A stretch of DNA of 64,000 bases from the NCBI GenBank assembly GCA_045127595.1, contig JBGVQS010000006.1, positions 7,963 through 71,962 on the forward strand. The letters are read 5' to 3'. This DNA comes from Scatosoma sp045127595 (GTDB lineage: Bacteria > Bacillota > Clostridia > Christensenellales > Borkfalkiaceae). The notes beneath the pieces are model-generated. The model did not search any database, was not told the origin of the DNA, and worked only from the letters and a program-made list of their open reading frames with translations. Position 1 is the stretch's first letter. Every line of letters begins with the position of its first letter. Below are positions 41,203 through 51,489 of the stretch, in pieces. A program made the position numbers and the translations under genes.

Positions 41203-42114
41203 ATGAAAGAGAAAGTAATATCTGACAATAAAATAAAAAGACTGCTTAGCAAATGGGGTAAAAAGCCATCGCCAGAAAAGATAATTTTAATTGTATTTTT
41301 TGCATTCTTTTTGATAGAAGCTATCATTAATCTATATCCTTTTTTGTGGGTTATTAATAATTCGCTTAAAAGTTTTGAAGAGTTTAATGAGGTGGATACC
41401 TCGGCGCTTACTCAAACTTGGGATTTTTCTAATTATATTAAGGTTTTCCAAGAATTTAAAGTTAACGGCACTGTTTTATATGCGGAAATGTTGGTAAACT
41501 CCATGTGGCAGACATTTTTGTATCTTTTCGTTAACTTGTTTTCAAGCTTGTTTGTGGCATACGCCTTGGCAAAATTTAGATTTCCAGGGAAAGGTTTGTT
41601 ATATGCGCTCATGATTTTCGTGCAAACAATTCCAGTGATTGGTACAGGTGCTGCCGCATACAAATTACGTTATCAATTAGGTCTCGTCAACAATCCAACT
41701 CTCATATGGATTTGTTGGGCTGTGGGCTTTGACTATTCGGCCTTTGTTATGTATGGAACGTTTCAAGGAATTAGTCAGTCTTATTCGGAATCTGCTGAAT
41801 TAGACGGGGCAAATGAATTTGACATTTTATTTAAAATTATTTTCCCTCAGATTTTCCCGTGTATGCTGGCGTTGATGGTCACAAATTTTGTTACAAGATG
41901 GAATGATTACACGTTTGCCCAGATTAACTTGGATAAGTATCCAAATTTAGCTTATGGTATGTACTTATATCAAACGGGCTCGAATTGGTCGGACAGCGGT
42001 AAGGTAGTTTATTATGCGTCCTTGATTATGTCGTGTATACCAGGTGTTCTTTTGTATGCATTAATGCAAGGATTTATAATGAAAAACTTGTCAGTCGGTG
42101 GCTTAAAAGGCTAA
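41203..42114 (+). CDS. ABC sugar permease, MalG/UgpE type
   Basis: A 303-residue membrane protein with six segments and the EAA loop YSESAELDGANEFDILFKIIFPQIFP. No ATPase gene is in the locus, so a shared MsmK-type ATPase encoded elsewhere probably drives it. Confidence 0.93.
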   Translation: MKEKVISDNKIKRLLSKWGKKPSPEKIILIVFFAFFLIEAIINLYPFLWVINNSLKSFEEFNEVDTSALTQTWDFSNYIKVFQEFKVNGTVLYAEMLVNSMWQTFLYLFVNLFSSLFVAYALAKFRFPGKGLLYALMIFVQTIPVIGTGAAAYKLRYQLGLVNNPTLIWICWAVGFDYSAFVMYGTFQGISQSYSESAELDGANEFDILFKIIFPQIFPCMLALMVTNFVTRWNDYTFAQINLDKYPNLAYGMYLYQTGSNWSDSGKVVYYASLIMSCIPGVLLYALMQGFIMKNLSVGGLKG

Positions 42115-42137
42115 TAGTTTAAAGGAGGAAATAAATA

Positions 42138-45100
42138 ATGAAGAAAGGTTTAGTTGCAGCTCTTTCGGGGCTTTGTATACTTTCTACGTCATTAGGAATC
42201 GTCGCTTGTACGAATCCTAATACGGATTCTGGTAGCGATGTTCCCGTATCGATTACTACGCTTACTCCTGAGTTTGAATATCATGTAGGCGACAACGTAC
42301 ATATGTTTGACCACTTCTCGTACGTAGATGGGTTAACGTATACGTTTACGGTACAATACGAAGACGAAGAAGCCGTAACCGTAGAGGGCGACGCATATTA
42401 TTTGGCGGAGGCGGGGAATTACAAAATTACCTGCGAAGCATCTAACGGTAAAGAGAGCAAGAAAGAAAGCGTAACGATTACCGTTGGCAACGAAAAGGCG
42501 TTTATTCAATTTAAGAATCGTGAAGCACAAGTTGATTGGAAAAAAATCATGTGGGATACGGATATTATCGCATTGGCGGATCCTATCACGATTGTAGATT
42601 GCGAATATGAAACGTATATCGAAAGCGTTGTTATTTATGATGCGGCGGATGGTAGCGGAAGAACCGTTGTTATTGAAGACGGCGTAAAGATTGAAGACGA
42701 TGCTGGCGTATTCTATAACGGCAACGATAAATTTACGTTTGTATATGAATGTGATTATGTATTTACGATTGTTTGTGAAACTAGCGGTGGTAAAGTTAGT
42801 GATAAATTGACAGTGAGCGCAAAAGAGAACTTTGATTCGCTCCAAGTGCTTTCTGATTATTCTGCATCTTATAATGCGGATACGTTTACGGCGAATTGGG
42901 ATGCCGTAACGGGGGCTAGCTCTTACTATGTAAAGGTTGACCGCAAACAGATGGTGACAGAAGAAACTTCGGTAAACATTGAAAGTTTAATCGTCTCGGA
43001 TTTCCAATATTTTGACTTGTACATAGTACCTTTGGACAGTGAAGGGAATAGACTTGGTAAAATTATTTGTGAGGATATAGTCATTGCACCCGAAGGCGCA
43101 GAGGGGATTGTAAAAGGTCCTGGTGCAAGCATTGATGTAGCGGCGAAAAAAGCAACTCTTGTTGGGTATCAAGCGGCAAGTGCAGGCTATGAATCTGGTA
43201 TTCGTCACGTAAAAAATTCCTATATTGCATACGGATATAAATATGGCGTTGGAACTTACGTTGACTTTACGTTTACTGGGAATAATATGCCCCAGGTATG
43301 CTTCTTTGCAAATGAAGTCAACGGTAATATGACTTGCCATTCAGGGTCTGTTCACCAGAGCACACCGAATGAAGGTTATTTGTTCATGAACGGATTGAAC
43401 GTGACTGGTGATGTTAAAGGTAAAGACAGTTTTATCTGTGTAGGTCCCTATAGATTTGGATGCAAGGATCACGGAAACCATATCAATTATACGGAAATTA
43501 CTGAGGGTAGCACAAAGAGATTTATCATCTCTAAAAATAGTTTATTTACGTATAACGGTTTAGAGGCAGCAGGTAGCGATAAAGAATATATTTATACGGT
43601 TGGTAGTTTTACTTCGGGCGGATGTTTGGCGTTTGAACTGATTCTTCGTGATGCAGATACCCAAGAAGTTTTGGAAACGGCACGCATTGTTACAGCACAG
43701 TCCGCAGCAACGGTGAAGGCTGGACATATTATTGCTTATGCTGGGGTGAAAGGTAACGGAACCCAAACCACTTTTGGTTATGGTGAGCCTTATCAAGGAA
43801 CGCCTCTTCCCGTTTATGAGCAAGGCGTGACGCATAATGATGACGGCAGCGTAACTTTGGATGGGAAAGCATCTCCTGGTAGCTATGTATACCACGTAGC
43901 ACAAGTGGATAATTCTTATGTGTCAATTCAAGGCGAATATGGCTTAGATACATATATTGATATCAACTTCAAAGGCAACAACATGCCTCAGGTGCTCTTA
44001 TTTGCTGATCAAATCAACGGTAATATGACGAGCATGGGCGGTAAGGGTGTCCTGTTCTCGAATGGTTTAGTAACAGCGAACCCTGCTGGTTCTATCCTTC
44101 GTAAATATTCCATTTATGGGCCGAATAGAATCTATTTATATGGTGGCCTTTCGGATACCGATAAGGTTGTAAAAGATACGAATACATACGAAGGCTCCGA
44201 TAGCCGTGTAATTAACAATAGTTATTGGACTTTATTGGGTTATGATTCCAGCGGCAATGTAAGCGATTATCCTTTCCTTACGCAGAAAGGCTTGGCAACA
44301 TCGCCTGACACGGAATATAAATACACGCTTGGCATGTGCGAAAAAGATGGAATCGTATACGCGCATATTGAATTGTATGACGTAACGAACGACATAGAAG
44401 TATATAACTTCAACCAAGCAACGACGTTGAGTGCAAGCGATCTTACGGCAGGGAATATCATCCTTTACGGAAGCGTAGCTGGTGCTACAACCACAACGAC
44501 TTTCTCGTACAGCGAACCCTATACGAAAACACAGGAAACGCCTGATGATCCTGAAAATCCCGATGATCCTACGATTCCAGAAGGAGTAAAAAGTTCGGGA
44601 GCGACGTTTAACGATGACGGAAGTGTAACTCTTGCAGGTAAAGCTTCTCCAGGCGGTTACGTATATCATATTGCGCAGCTCGACAACTCTTATGTGGCGC
44701 TTGAAGGCGAATATGGAATTGGTACGTACATTGACATTACGTTTACAGGCAATAACATGCCCCAAGTAATGTTCTTTGCCGACGAAATCAATGGCAATAT
44801 GACGAGTATGGGCGGTGCTGGTGTCCTCTTCTCGAATGGTTTGGTAACTGCAAATCCTGCAGGTTCTATGTTGCGCAAATATTCGATTTTTGGACCGAAT
44901 AGAATTACATTGCATGGTGGCATCACCGATAGTGATAAGGTGGTAGCAAATACGAACAACTACGACGGATCGGATAGCAGATTGTTTACGCTTATGGGTT
45001 ACGATTCCAGTGGGAACGAAAAAGACTATCCTTATCTTACCCAGAAGGGATTGGCAACTACGCCCGATACAACCTACAAATATACGGTAGGAACGTTTGA

Positions 45101-48100
45101 AAACAATTATGGGAAACTGAGCGTTGCAATAAAGCTTTACAACGTTACAGATGAGGCCGTTGTTTACGAATTCGTATTAGAAACGACATTGCCTGTTAAT
45201 AATGTTTCCAAGGGGAGCATTATCCTGTACGGAAGCGTAGCAGGCACCGCAAACACGACGACGTTCTCGTATAGCAAGCCTTATATTTCTGATGCGCAGG
45301 CGGAAAACGTTCTGGGCTTTGAAGATGGTGTTTCTGCGGGGGCAGAGTTTACCGCACAGAACGGCGCCGTTGCAGCTACGAGCGATGAACAAAAGTATTC
45401 TGGGGAAAAGTCTATGAAGTTTACGAGCCTTTCTCAAAATACAGCATTTAGATTATATAATTTTAAGCCTATCAACGGATATTATAAAAACGATATTATT
45501 TCGTTGGGTATGTACGTTTATTTAGATGCACCGTCTGGGGCTTGCTTGAAAGTTGGCAACAGCAACGGCGATGAATATACGTATTTAGGCGCTCTTCAAT
45601 CTGGCGTAAGTGCAGGTGAATGGACTTACGTTGTTGTTGATGTGCCTGTGAGTGCTGATGATTCTAATAAATATTTGGATATTTCGTTCGCGTTAAATAA
45701 TTATGGCGCATCTTTAGACAATGTGAATGTTTATATTGATGACGTAAAAGTTGTATATAATTCCTTGGAAGGCTATACCGTATTGCGTACCTCTCCTGCG
45801 TTGGGCGGAAACAAATTATATATGTTACCCTCGTTGTCGGGTGGGCAATCGTTGAGTTTTGTCATTCAAAATTCTGATGGGGAAATTATCCTGTTGGATG
45901 GCGGTTACGTTGGTGACGGAGCTTTGATTGAGGCTGTTGTTAAATCATTGCGTCCTGACGGTAAGGTTACTGCATGGTTGATTACGCACGGTCATGACGA
46001 CCATATGGGTGTCGTGGCGGAAGTTATTAACAATGGTGTTTTAACCGTTGAGAATATTTATTATGATATTCCGACAGAGGCAGTTTGGCAAGAAAAAGAA
46101 GGAACTATGACGGGTAGCGATTTTGACGCAGAGTGTCGAGCTGCTATGTATGCGGCGGTTCAAGCTAAAAACGTGAACGTTGTAACGCCCGTAGATGGTG
46201 CGGTCTACAACTTTGGTTCTCTGTCTTTTGAAATTGTTTATGCGCCGTCTTCATCCTTGCAATCCTATATCACAACGAATTTTGGTAACAATACGTCTGT
46301 GATTTATAAAATGATAACTGAGGAAAGCGATGTCTTATTCCTTGGCGATGCTGGTGTGGATTTAGGTAATTGGCTGGTCGCAAACAGAGCCGATAAAATT
46401 AAGGCAGATATTGTGCAAATGGCGCATCACGGTCAAAACGGTGTCGGTGAAAACTGTTATATAGCCATCAATCCGTCTATTGCTTTGTGGCCCACTACGA
46501 ACGATCTTTGGAATAATACGAATCCTGCATGGAAGACGCTTATTGTTCGCGGTTGGATGGAAGCAATTGGAACGAAAAACTATGTTGGCAAAGACGGGAT
46601 TATCGTGTTGGAAGATCCTTATGACTTCTTAGATAGATCCGAAGATGAAAAACCCGAAGTTCCCGTAGATCCTGAAGAACCTGAGGATTCTGAAGAGCCG
46701 GAACTCCCTGAAAACGTAGAAGTTTCTGGGGCAACGTTTAAAGACGACGGAAGCGTAACGTTAGATGGAAAAGTAACGCCTGGCGGTTATGCATATCACA
46801 TTGCGCAAATTGATAACTCTTATATTGCTATTAAGGGTGAATACGGCTTAGATACGTATATTGACATTATGTTTACGGGCAATAACATGCCTCAAGTGCT
46901 GTTCTTTGCAGACCAGATCAACGGCAATATGACGAGTATGGGCGGTGCTGGTGTCCTCTTCTCGAATGGTATTGCAAACGCAGCAATGAATCAAGATTTG
47001 CTGAGAAAGTATTATATCTTTGGACCGAATAGAATTACGCTGCATGGTGGTATTACCGATGCGGATAAACAGGTCGTTGCGGCTAACTGGTATGAAACTT
47101 CGGATAGTCGAGTAATCAATAACGCAAATAAATTATTGATTGGTTATGATTCTAGCGGAAATGCAAGTGATTATGCTTTCCTTACGCAGAAAGGCTTGGC
47201 AACAACGCCTGATACGGTATACAAATATACGCTTGGCTTCTATGAAAAGGACGGGGTGATTTACGCACACATTGAATTGTATGACGTAACGAACGACGTA
47301 GAAGTATATAACTTCGACCAAGCAACGACGTTGAGCGCAAGCGATCTTACGGCGGGAAACATCATTCTTTACGGAAGTGTGGCAGGTACGGCGAATACGA
47401 CGACGTTCTCGTACAGCGAACCCTACACGAAGACGCAGGAATCCCCCGAAGAACCTGAGGATCCCGTGGTTCCTGAAGAACCTACGATTCCTGAAAACGT
47501 AGAAGTTTCTGGGGCAACGTTTAACGATGACGGAAGCGTGACGTTGGATGGGAAGGCGGCTCCTGGTAGCTATGTATACCACGTTGCACAGGTAGACAAT
47601 TCCTACGTGGCCCTTAAGGGTACGTATGGTTTGGATACGTATATCGACATTACGTTTACGGGCAATAACATGCCTCAAGTGCTGTTCTTTGCAGACCAGA
47701 TCAACGGCAACATGACAAGCATGGGCGGTAAGGGCGTTTTGTTCTCGAACGGTTTGGTAACTGCAAATCCCGCTGGTTCTATTCTTCGTAAATATACGAT
47801 TTACGGACCGAACAGAATCTATTTATACGGCGGAATTACGGATAGTGATAAGGTCGTGCAAAATACGAATACTTACGAAGGCTCGGATAGCCGAGTAATC
47901 AATAACGCAAATAAGATATTGTTGGGTTATGATTCGAGCGGCAACGTAAAAGAATATCCTTATCTTACGCAGAAAGGCTTGGCAACAACGCCTGATACGG
48001 TATACAAATATACGCTTGGCTTCTATGAAAAGGACGGGGTGATTTACGCACACATTGAATTGTATGACGTAACGAACGACGTAGAAGTATACAACTTCGA

Positions 48101-49766
48101 CCAAGCAACGACGTTGAGCGCAAGCGATCTTACGGCAGGGAATATCATCCTTTACGGAAGCGTAGCAGGTACGGCGAACACGACGACGTTCTCGTATAGC
48201 GAACCCTATACGAAGACACAGGAAGAACCTGAAAAGCCTGAGGATCCCGTGGTTCCCGAAGAACCTACGATTCCTGAAAACGTAGAAGCATCTGGCGCAA
48301 CGTTTAACGATGACGGAAGCGTAACGTTGGAAGGAAAGGCTGCTCCTGGTAACTATGTATACCACGTCGCACAGGTAGACAATTCCTATGTGGCCCTTAA
48401 GGGTACGTATGGCTTGGATACGTATATCGACATTACGTTTGTGGGCAACAATATGCCTCAAGTGCTGTTCTTTGCAGACCAAATCAACGGTAATATGACG
48501 AGTATGGGCGGTAAGGGTGTCCTGTTCTCGAACGGTTTAGTAACAGCAAATCCCACAGGTTCTATTCTTCGTAAATATGCGATTTACGGACCGAACAGAA
48601 TCTATTTATACGGCGGAATTACGGATAGCGATAAGGTCGTACAAAATACGAATACTTACGAAGGCTCGGATAGCAGAGTAATCAGCAACACGAACAAGGT
48701 ATTATTGGGTTATGATTCAAGCGGGAACGTAAGCGATTATCCTTTCCTTACGCAAAAAGGCTTGGCAACAACGCCTGATACGGTATACAAATATACGCTT
48801 GGCTTCTATGAAAAGGACGGAGTGGTTTACGCACATATTGAATTGTATGACGTAACGAACGACGTAGAAGTATATAACTTCGACCAAGCAACGACGTTGA
48901 GCGCAAGCGATCTTACGGCAGGGAATATTATCCTTTACGGAAGTGTAGCAGGCACGGCGAACACGACGACGTTCTCGTACAGCGAACCCTACACGAAGAC
49001 GCAGGAAGAACCTGAAGTTCCCGAAGAAGAAATTCGACCTGCGAACTCTGGTGCAACGTTTAACGATGACGGAAGTGTAACGTTGGAAGGTAAAGCGGCT
49101 CCTGGTAGCTATGTATATCACGTGGCTCAGATGGATAACTCTTATGTTGCGATTGAAGGTGAGTATGGCTTGGGAACATACATCGATATCACGTTCAAAG
49201 GCAACAACATGCCTCAAGTAATGTTCTTTGCCGATCAAATCAACGGCAACATGACGAGCATGGGCGGTAAGGGTGTCCTGTTCTCGAATGGTTTGTCTAC
49301 TGCAAATCCCGCAGGTTCTATTCTTCGTAAATATGCGATTTACGGACCGAACAGAATCTATTTATACGGCGGAATTACGGATAGTGATAAGGTCGTGCAA
49401 AATACGAATACTTACGAAGGCTCGGATAGCAGAGTAATCAGCAATACCAACAAGATATTGTTGGGTTATGATGCAAGCGGCAACGTAAGTGATTATCCTT
49501 ACCTTACACAGAAAGGCTTGGCAACTACACCCGATACAGAATACAGATATACGCTTGGCATGTATGAAAAAGATGGCGTCGTATATGCGCATATTGAGCT
49601 GTATAATTTGACGAACGACGTAGAGGTATATAACTTTGACCAAGCAACGACGTTGAGCACTAGCGATCTTACGGCAGGAAGTATTATCCTTTACGGAAGC
49701 GTAGCAGGCACGGCGAATACAACGACGTTCTCGTATAGCAAACCTTATACAAAAGAGCAGGCGTAA
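42138..49766 (+). CDS. Giant multi-domain lipoprotein with seven repeat domains and a ComEC-type metallo-beta-lactamase fold
   Basis: A 2542-residue protein; the lipobox SLGIVAC anchors it to the membrane. Residues ~30-325 hold Ig/Fn3-like beta domains. Repeat domains follow: one divergent (~329-560) and six close copies (~564-800, 820-1054, 1529-1770, 1789-2028, 2051-2289, 2304-2542). Each has NNMPQVLFFADQINGNMTSM and GPNRI, and copies are joined by Pro/Glu/Asp linkers. Between copies 3 and 4 lie a carbohydrate-binding-like beta-sandwich (~1055-1215) and a metallo-beta-lactamase fold with THGHDDHMG (~1283), FLGDAG and QMAHHGQNG (~1429), the ligand set of ComEC/Rec2-type hydrolases. The repeat family is not one I recognise; a glycan-binding beta-sandwich is the best guess. 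Confidence 0.8.
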   Translation: MKKGLVAALSGLCILSTSLGIVACTNPNTDSGSDVPVSITTLTPEFEYHVGDNVHMFDHFSYVDGLTYTFTVQYEDEEAVTVEGDAYYLAEAGNYKITCEASNGKESKKESVTITVGNEKAFIQFKNREAQVDWKKIMWDTDIIALADPITIVDCEYETYIESVVIYDAADGSGRTVVIEDGVKIEDDAGVFYNGNDKFTFVYECDYVFTIVCETSGGKVSDKLTVSAKENFDSLQVLSDYSASYNADTFTANWDAVTGASSYYVKVDRKQMVTEETSVNIESLIVSDFQYFDLYIVPLDSEGNRLGKIICEDIVIAPEGAEGIVKGPGASIDVAAKKATLVGYQAASAGYESGIRHVKNSYIAYGYKYGVGTYVDFTFTGNNMPQVCFFANEVNGNMTCHSGSVHQSTPNEGYLFMNGLNVTGDVKGKDSFICVGPYRFGCKDHGNHINYTEITEGSTKRFIISKNSLFTYNGLEAAGSDKEYIYTVGSFTSGGCLAFELILRDADTQEVLETARIVTAQSAATVKAGHIIAYAGVKGNGTQTTFGYGEPYQGTPLPVYEQGVTHNDDGSVTLDGKASPGSYVYHVAQVDNSYVSIQGEYGLDTYIDINFKGNNMPQVLLFADQINGNMTSMGGKGVLFSNGLVTANPAGSILRKYSIYGPNRIYLYGGLSDTDKVVKDTNTYEGSDSRVINNSYWTLLGYDSSGNVSDYPFLTQKGLATSPDTEYKYTLGMCEKDGIVYAHIELYDVTNDIEVYNFNQATTLSASDLTAGNIILYGSVAGATTTTTFSYSEPYTKTQETPDDPENPDDPTIPEGVKSSGATFNDDGSVTLAGKASPGGYVYHIAQLDNSYVALEGEYGIGTYIDITFTGNNMPQVMFFADEINGNMTSMGGAGVLFSNGLVTANPAGSMLRKYSIFGPNRITLHGGITDSDKVVANTNNYDGSDSRLFTLMGYDSSGNEKDYPYLTQKGLATTPDTTYKYTVGTFENNYGKLSVAIKLYNVTDEAVVYEFVLETTLPVNNVSKGSIILYGSVAGTANTTTFSYSKPYISDAQAENVLGFEDGVSAGAEFTAQNGAVAATSDEQKYSGEKSMKFTSLSQNTAFRLYNFKPINGYYKNDIISLGMYVYLDAPSGACLKVGNSNGDEYTYLGALQSGVSAGEWTYVVVDVPVSADDSNKYLDISFALNNYGASLDNVNVYIDDVKVVYNSLEGYTVLRTSPALGGNKLYMLPSLSGGQSLSFVIQNSDGEIILLDGGYVGDGALIEAVVKSLRPDGKVTAWLITHGHDDHMGVVAEVINNGVLTVENIYYDIPTEAVWQEKEGTMTGSDFDAECRAAMYAAVQAKNVNVVTPVDGAVYNFGSLSFEIVYAPSSSLQSYITTNFGNNTSVIYKMITEESDVLFLGDAGVDLGNWLVANRADKIKADIVQMAHHGQNGVGENCYIAINPSIALWPTTNDLWNNTNPAWKTLIVRGWMEAIGTKNYVGKDGIIVLEDPYDFLDRSEDEKPEVPVDPEEPEDSEEPELPENVEVSGATFKDDGSVTLDGKVTPGGYAYHIAQIDNSYIAIKGEYGLDTYIDIMFTGNNMPQVLFFADQINGNMTSMGGAGVLFSNGIANAAMNQDLLRKYYIFGPNRITLHGGITDADKQVVAANWYETSDSRVINNANKLLIGYDSSGNASDYAFLTQKGLATTPDTVYKYTLGFYEKDGVIYAHIELYDVTNDVEVYNFDQATTLSASDLTAGNIILYGSVAGTANTTTFSYSEPYTKTQESPEEPEDPVVPEEPTIPENVEVSGATFNDDGSVTLDGKAAPGSYVYHVAQVDNSYVALKGTYGLDTYIDITFTGNNMPQVLFFADQINGNMTSMGGKGVLFSNGLVTANPAGSILRKYTIYGPNRIYLYGGITDSDKVVQNTNTYEGSDSRVINNANKILLGYDSSGNVKEYPYLTQKGLATTPDTVYKYTLGFYEKDGVIYAHIELYDVTNDVEVYNFDQATTLSASDLTAGNIILYGSVAGTANTTTFSYSEPYTKTQEEPEKPEDPVVPEEPTIPENVEASGATFNDDGSVTLEGKAAPGNYVYHVAQVDNSYVALKGTYGLDTYIDITFVGNNMPQVLFFADQINGNMTSMGGKGVLFSNGLVTANPTGSILRKYAIYGPNRIYLYGGITDSDKVVQNTNTYEGSDSRVISNTNKVLLGYDSSGNVSDYPFLTQKGLATTPDTVYKYTLGFYEKDGVVYAHIELYDVTNDVEVYNFDQATTLSASDLTAGNIILYGSVAGTANTTTFSYSEPYTKTQEEPEVPEEEIRPANSGATFNDDGSVTLEGKAAPGSYVYHVAQMDNSYVAIEGEYGLGTYIDITFKGNNMPQVMFFADQINGNMTSMGGKGVLFSNGLSTANPAGSILRKYAIYGPNRIYLYGGITDSDKVVQNTNTYEGSDSRVISNTNKILLGYDASGNVSDYPYLTQKGLATTPDTEYRYTLGMYEKDGVVYAHIELYNLTNDVEVYNFDQATTLSTSDLTAGSIILYGSVAGTANTTTFSYSKPYTKEQA
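43828..45299 (+). repeat. Long direct repeats, first block (two close copies)
   Basis: Two ~710-730-bp copies start at about 43828 and 44596. Blocks such as AACATGCC(T/C)CA(A/G)GT and ATGACGAG(C/T)ATGGGCGGT recur at the same offsets. A more divergent copy precedes them from about 43122. Confidence 0.85.
46723..49763 (+). repeat. Long direct repeats, second block (four copies)
   Basis: Copies start near 46723, 47503, 48288 and 49046, a period of about 760-785 bp. Long stretches are identical at DNA level, for example the block from GATACGGTATACAAATATAC through to ACGACGTTCTCGTA in the first three. This is a sign of recent duplication or gene conversion. Confidence 0.88.
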
Positions 49767-49819
49767 CGTAAGAGTTTGCTAGTTAGTTAATCAACGGTAT
49801 AAGAAGAAAAGGAGAAACA

Positions 49820-51418
49820 ATGAAAAGAAGAAAATTTAAAAAAGCATCTGCGCTTGTAATCAGTTCAATGTTTTTGGCTAGTGCCTTTATGTTTTCGAGC
49901 TGTTCATTTACTGATACTACTGTAACTACGGATGAGAATCATCCTGTTTTGCCAGATTATTCTACACGTGCGCAAGAGTTTGATTTCTTTGCCTATTCAG
50001 GACCTATGAACGGTATTTTTACTGTGGATGGAATTTCGGAAAACTTTAACGCCGACCAACGGACGAAAGAAGGTTATGAAACCTACAAGGATGCTGGGTT
50101 TAATGTCTTGATGCTGACGGGAACGGCTGGCTTCCAAGGCGGCGACTGGGCAACATCTGAGTGTAAACGTTGTTGGGATGCAGCAACGGAGGCAGGAATC
50201 GATAGAATTATCGTAACAGATGAACGTTTTGAGAAATACGTGTCTGATGCTCCGATTGTAGGGGAAGGTCTTGCCTTTGAAACGCAAGAAGATTTGGTAG
50301 AATATGCCAAGTCTGTGTTGGAACAATATAAGGGACTTTCTAATTTCTATGGCGTTAGAATTACGGATGAGCCTACTTATAAGAGAACACAATCTATTGG
50401 TGCTTTGTATAGAGCAATTAAACAAGCAGCCAAGGAGATGGAGATTAGTGATAACCTTTATATTCACTTGAACTTGTTGCCTATAAGCAACGTGTTTGAT
50501 CGCTTTGCAGTATATAAGCCAGCGAGCAATACCGATCCAGAAGCAGTTGGTGTAAGCACTCTTGGTGAAGCGTATGAAAGCTATATTCGCGGATACATAG
50601 AAGCTTGTCAGGCAGATAGATTGAGTAGCGACGTTTATTTATACAGAGCACAAGGTCTTGCTTGCGACTTTTTTAGTACTGTTCAGATACTGAAGCGGGT
50701 ATGTGATGAAAACAATGTAGACGTTTCATTCTGTTTGCAATCGTTTGAGATGCACAATGCTTCGGGTGCAGTACGCAATTTTAGGTCGGTTGGTAAGAGT
50801 GAAATGAAGGGCGAATTGTATGCCTTGATGGGCATGGGTATCGATGATTTCGCATACTATACCTATCAATTCCCTGAGGCGACTTCTACGGGTACACCTT
50901 TTGTCGATGGAACGAACTTCTTAACTCGTTCGGGCGAAAAAACAAATGTGTATTATGCTGGTCAAGACGTGATGGCAGAAGCGCAAGTGCTTTCTGACGT
51001 TATTTTGAATTACGAGTATCAAGGCGGGAAGTTCTATAAAGCTAAAATGGCGCAATTTGACAACTCATTCACTACAAGCAGTTGGGATATGACAGTGAGC
51101 AATACGGCTGCAGAATGGGATAATTCACACACGTTTAAATCATTAAAGAAGGTTGAGATTGATAACGACGTGGCGTTTGTCACTGAGCTGTATGATTCTG
51201 AAAACAATTTGTATATGTATATGTTGCAAAACATCATTGATCCTATGTATAGTATGCAAGGAAGAACGGCGGAAACCATCACGGCGACATTCGATTCTTC
51301 GTATACGTATGTTGCAGAATTTGACAACGGTAATCTTCGCTATGTCAAACTGAACAATGGTGTTTATAGCAAAAAGTTTGCTGCAGGTCATGCCGTATAC
51401 CTTATTCCTCTTAAATAA
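49820..51418 (+). CDS. Lipoprotein TIM-barrel glycosidase-like protein (paralogue A)
   Basis: A 532-residue lipoprotein with lipobox MFSSC. A TIM-barrel region follows (about residues 52-440), with FYGVRITDEPTYKRT holding the Asp-Glu-Pro that in such barrels carries the acid/base Glu, and FCLQSFEMHNASG near the opposite strand. A C-terminal beta-sandwich ends in AGHAVYLIPLK. It is clearly related to the C-terminal part of the 51628 protein and to the 56819 protein. The DxYPF motif of the other two is replaced by VYLYRAQG, so its activity may differ or be lost. The GH family is not assigned. Confidence 0.65.
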   Translation: MKRRKFKKASALVISSMFLASAFMFSSCSFTDTTVTTDENHPVLPDYSTRAQEFDFFAYSGPMNGIFTVDGISENFNADQRTKEGYETYKDAGFNVLMLTGTAGFQGGDWATSECKRCWDAATEAGIDRIIVTDERFEKYVSDAPIVGEGLAFETQEDLVEYAKSVLEQYKGLSNFYGVRITDEPTYKRTQSIGALYRAIKQAAKEMEISDNLYIHLNLLPISNVFDRFAVYKPASNTDPEAVGVSTLGEAYESYIRGYIEACQADRLSSDVYLYRAQGLACDFFSTVQILKRVCDENNVDVSFCLQSFEMHNASGAVRNFRSVGKSEMKGELYALMGMGIDDFAYYTYQFPEATSTGTPFVDGTNFLTRSGEKTNVYYAGQDVMAEAQVLSDVILNYEYQGGKFYKAKMAQFDNSFTTSSWDMTVSNTAAEWDNSHTFKSLKKVEIDNDVAFVTELYDSENNLYMYMLQNIIDPMYSMQGRTAETITATFDSSYTYVAEFDNGNLRYVKLNNGVYSKKFAAGHAVYLIPLK

Positions 51419-51489
51419 AAGCAAAGTTATCCTGCAATATGATGGAGAGCTGGTTATAAAGATTGAGATAAATGTAAAAAGGAGCAAAA

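Noticed and set aside
42333..49643. Long minus-strand open frames under the giant lipoprotein gene
   Set aside because: They recur at the same offset in each repeat because the plus-strand repeats do; they have no ribosome sites and the plus-strand frame shows clear protein homology between copies.
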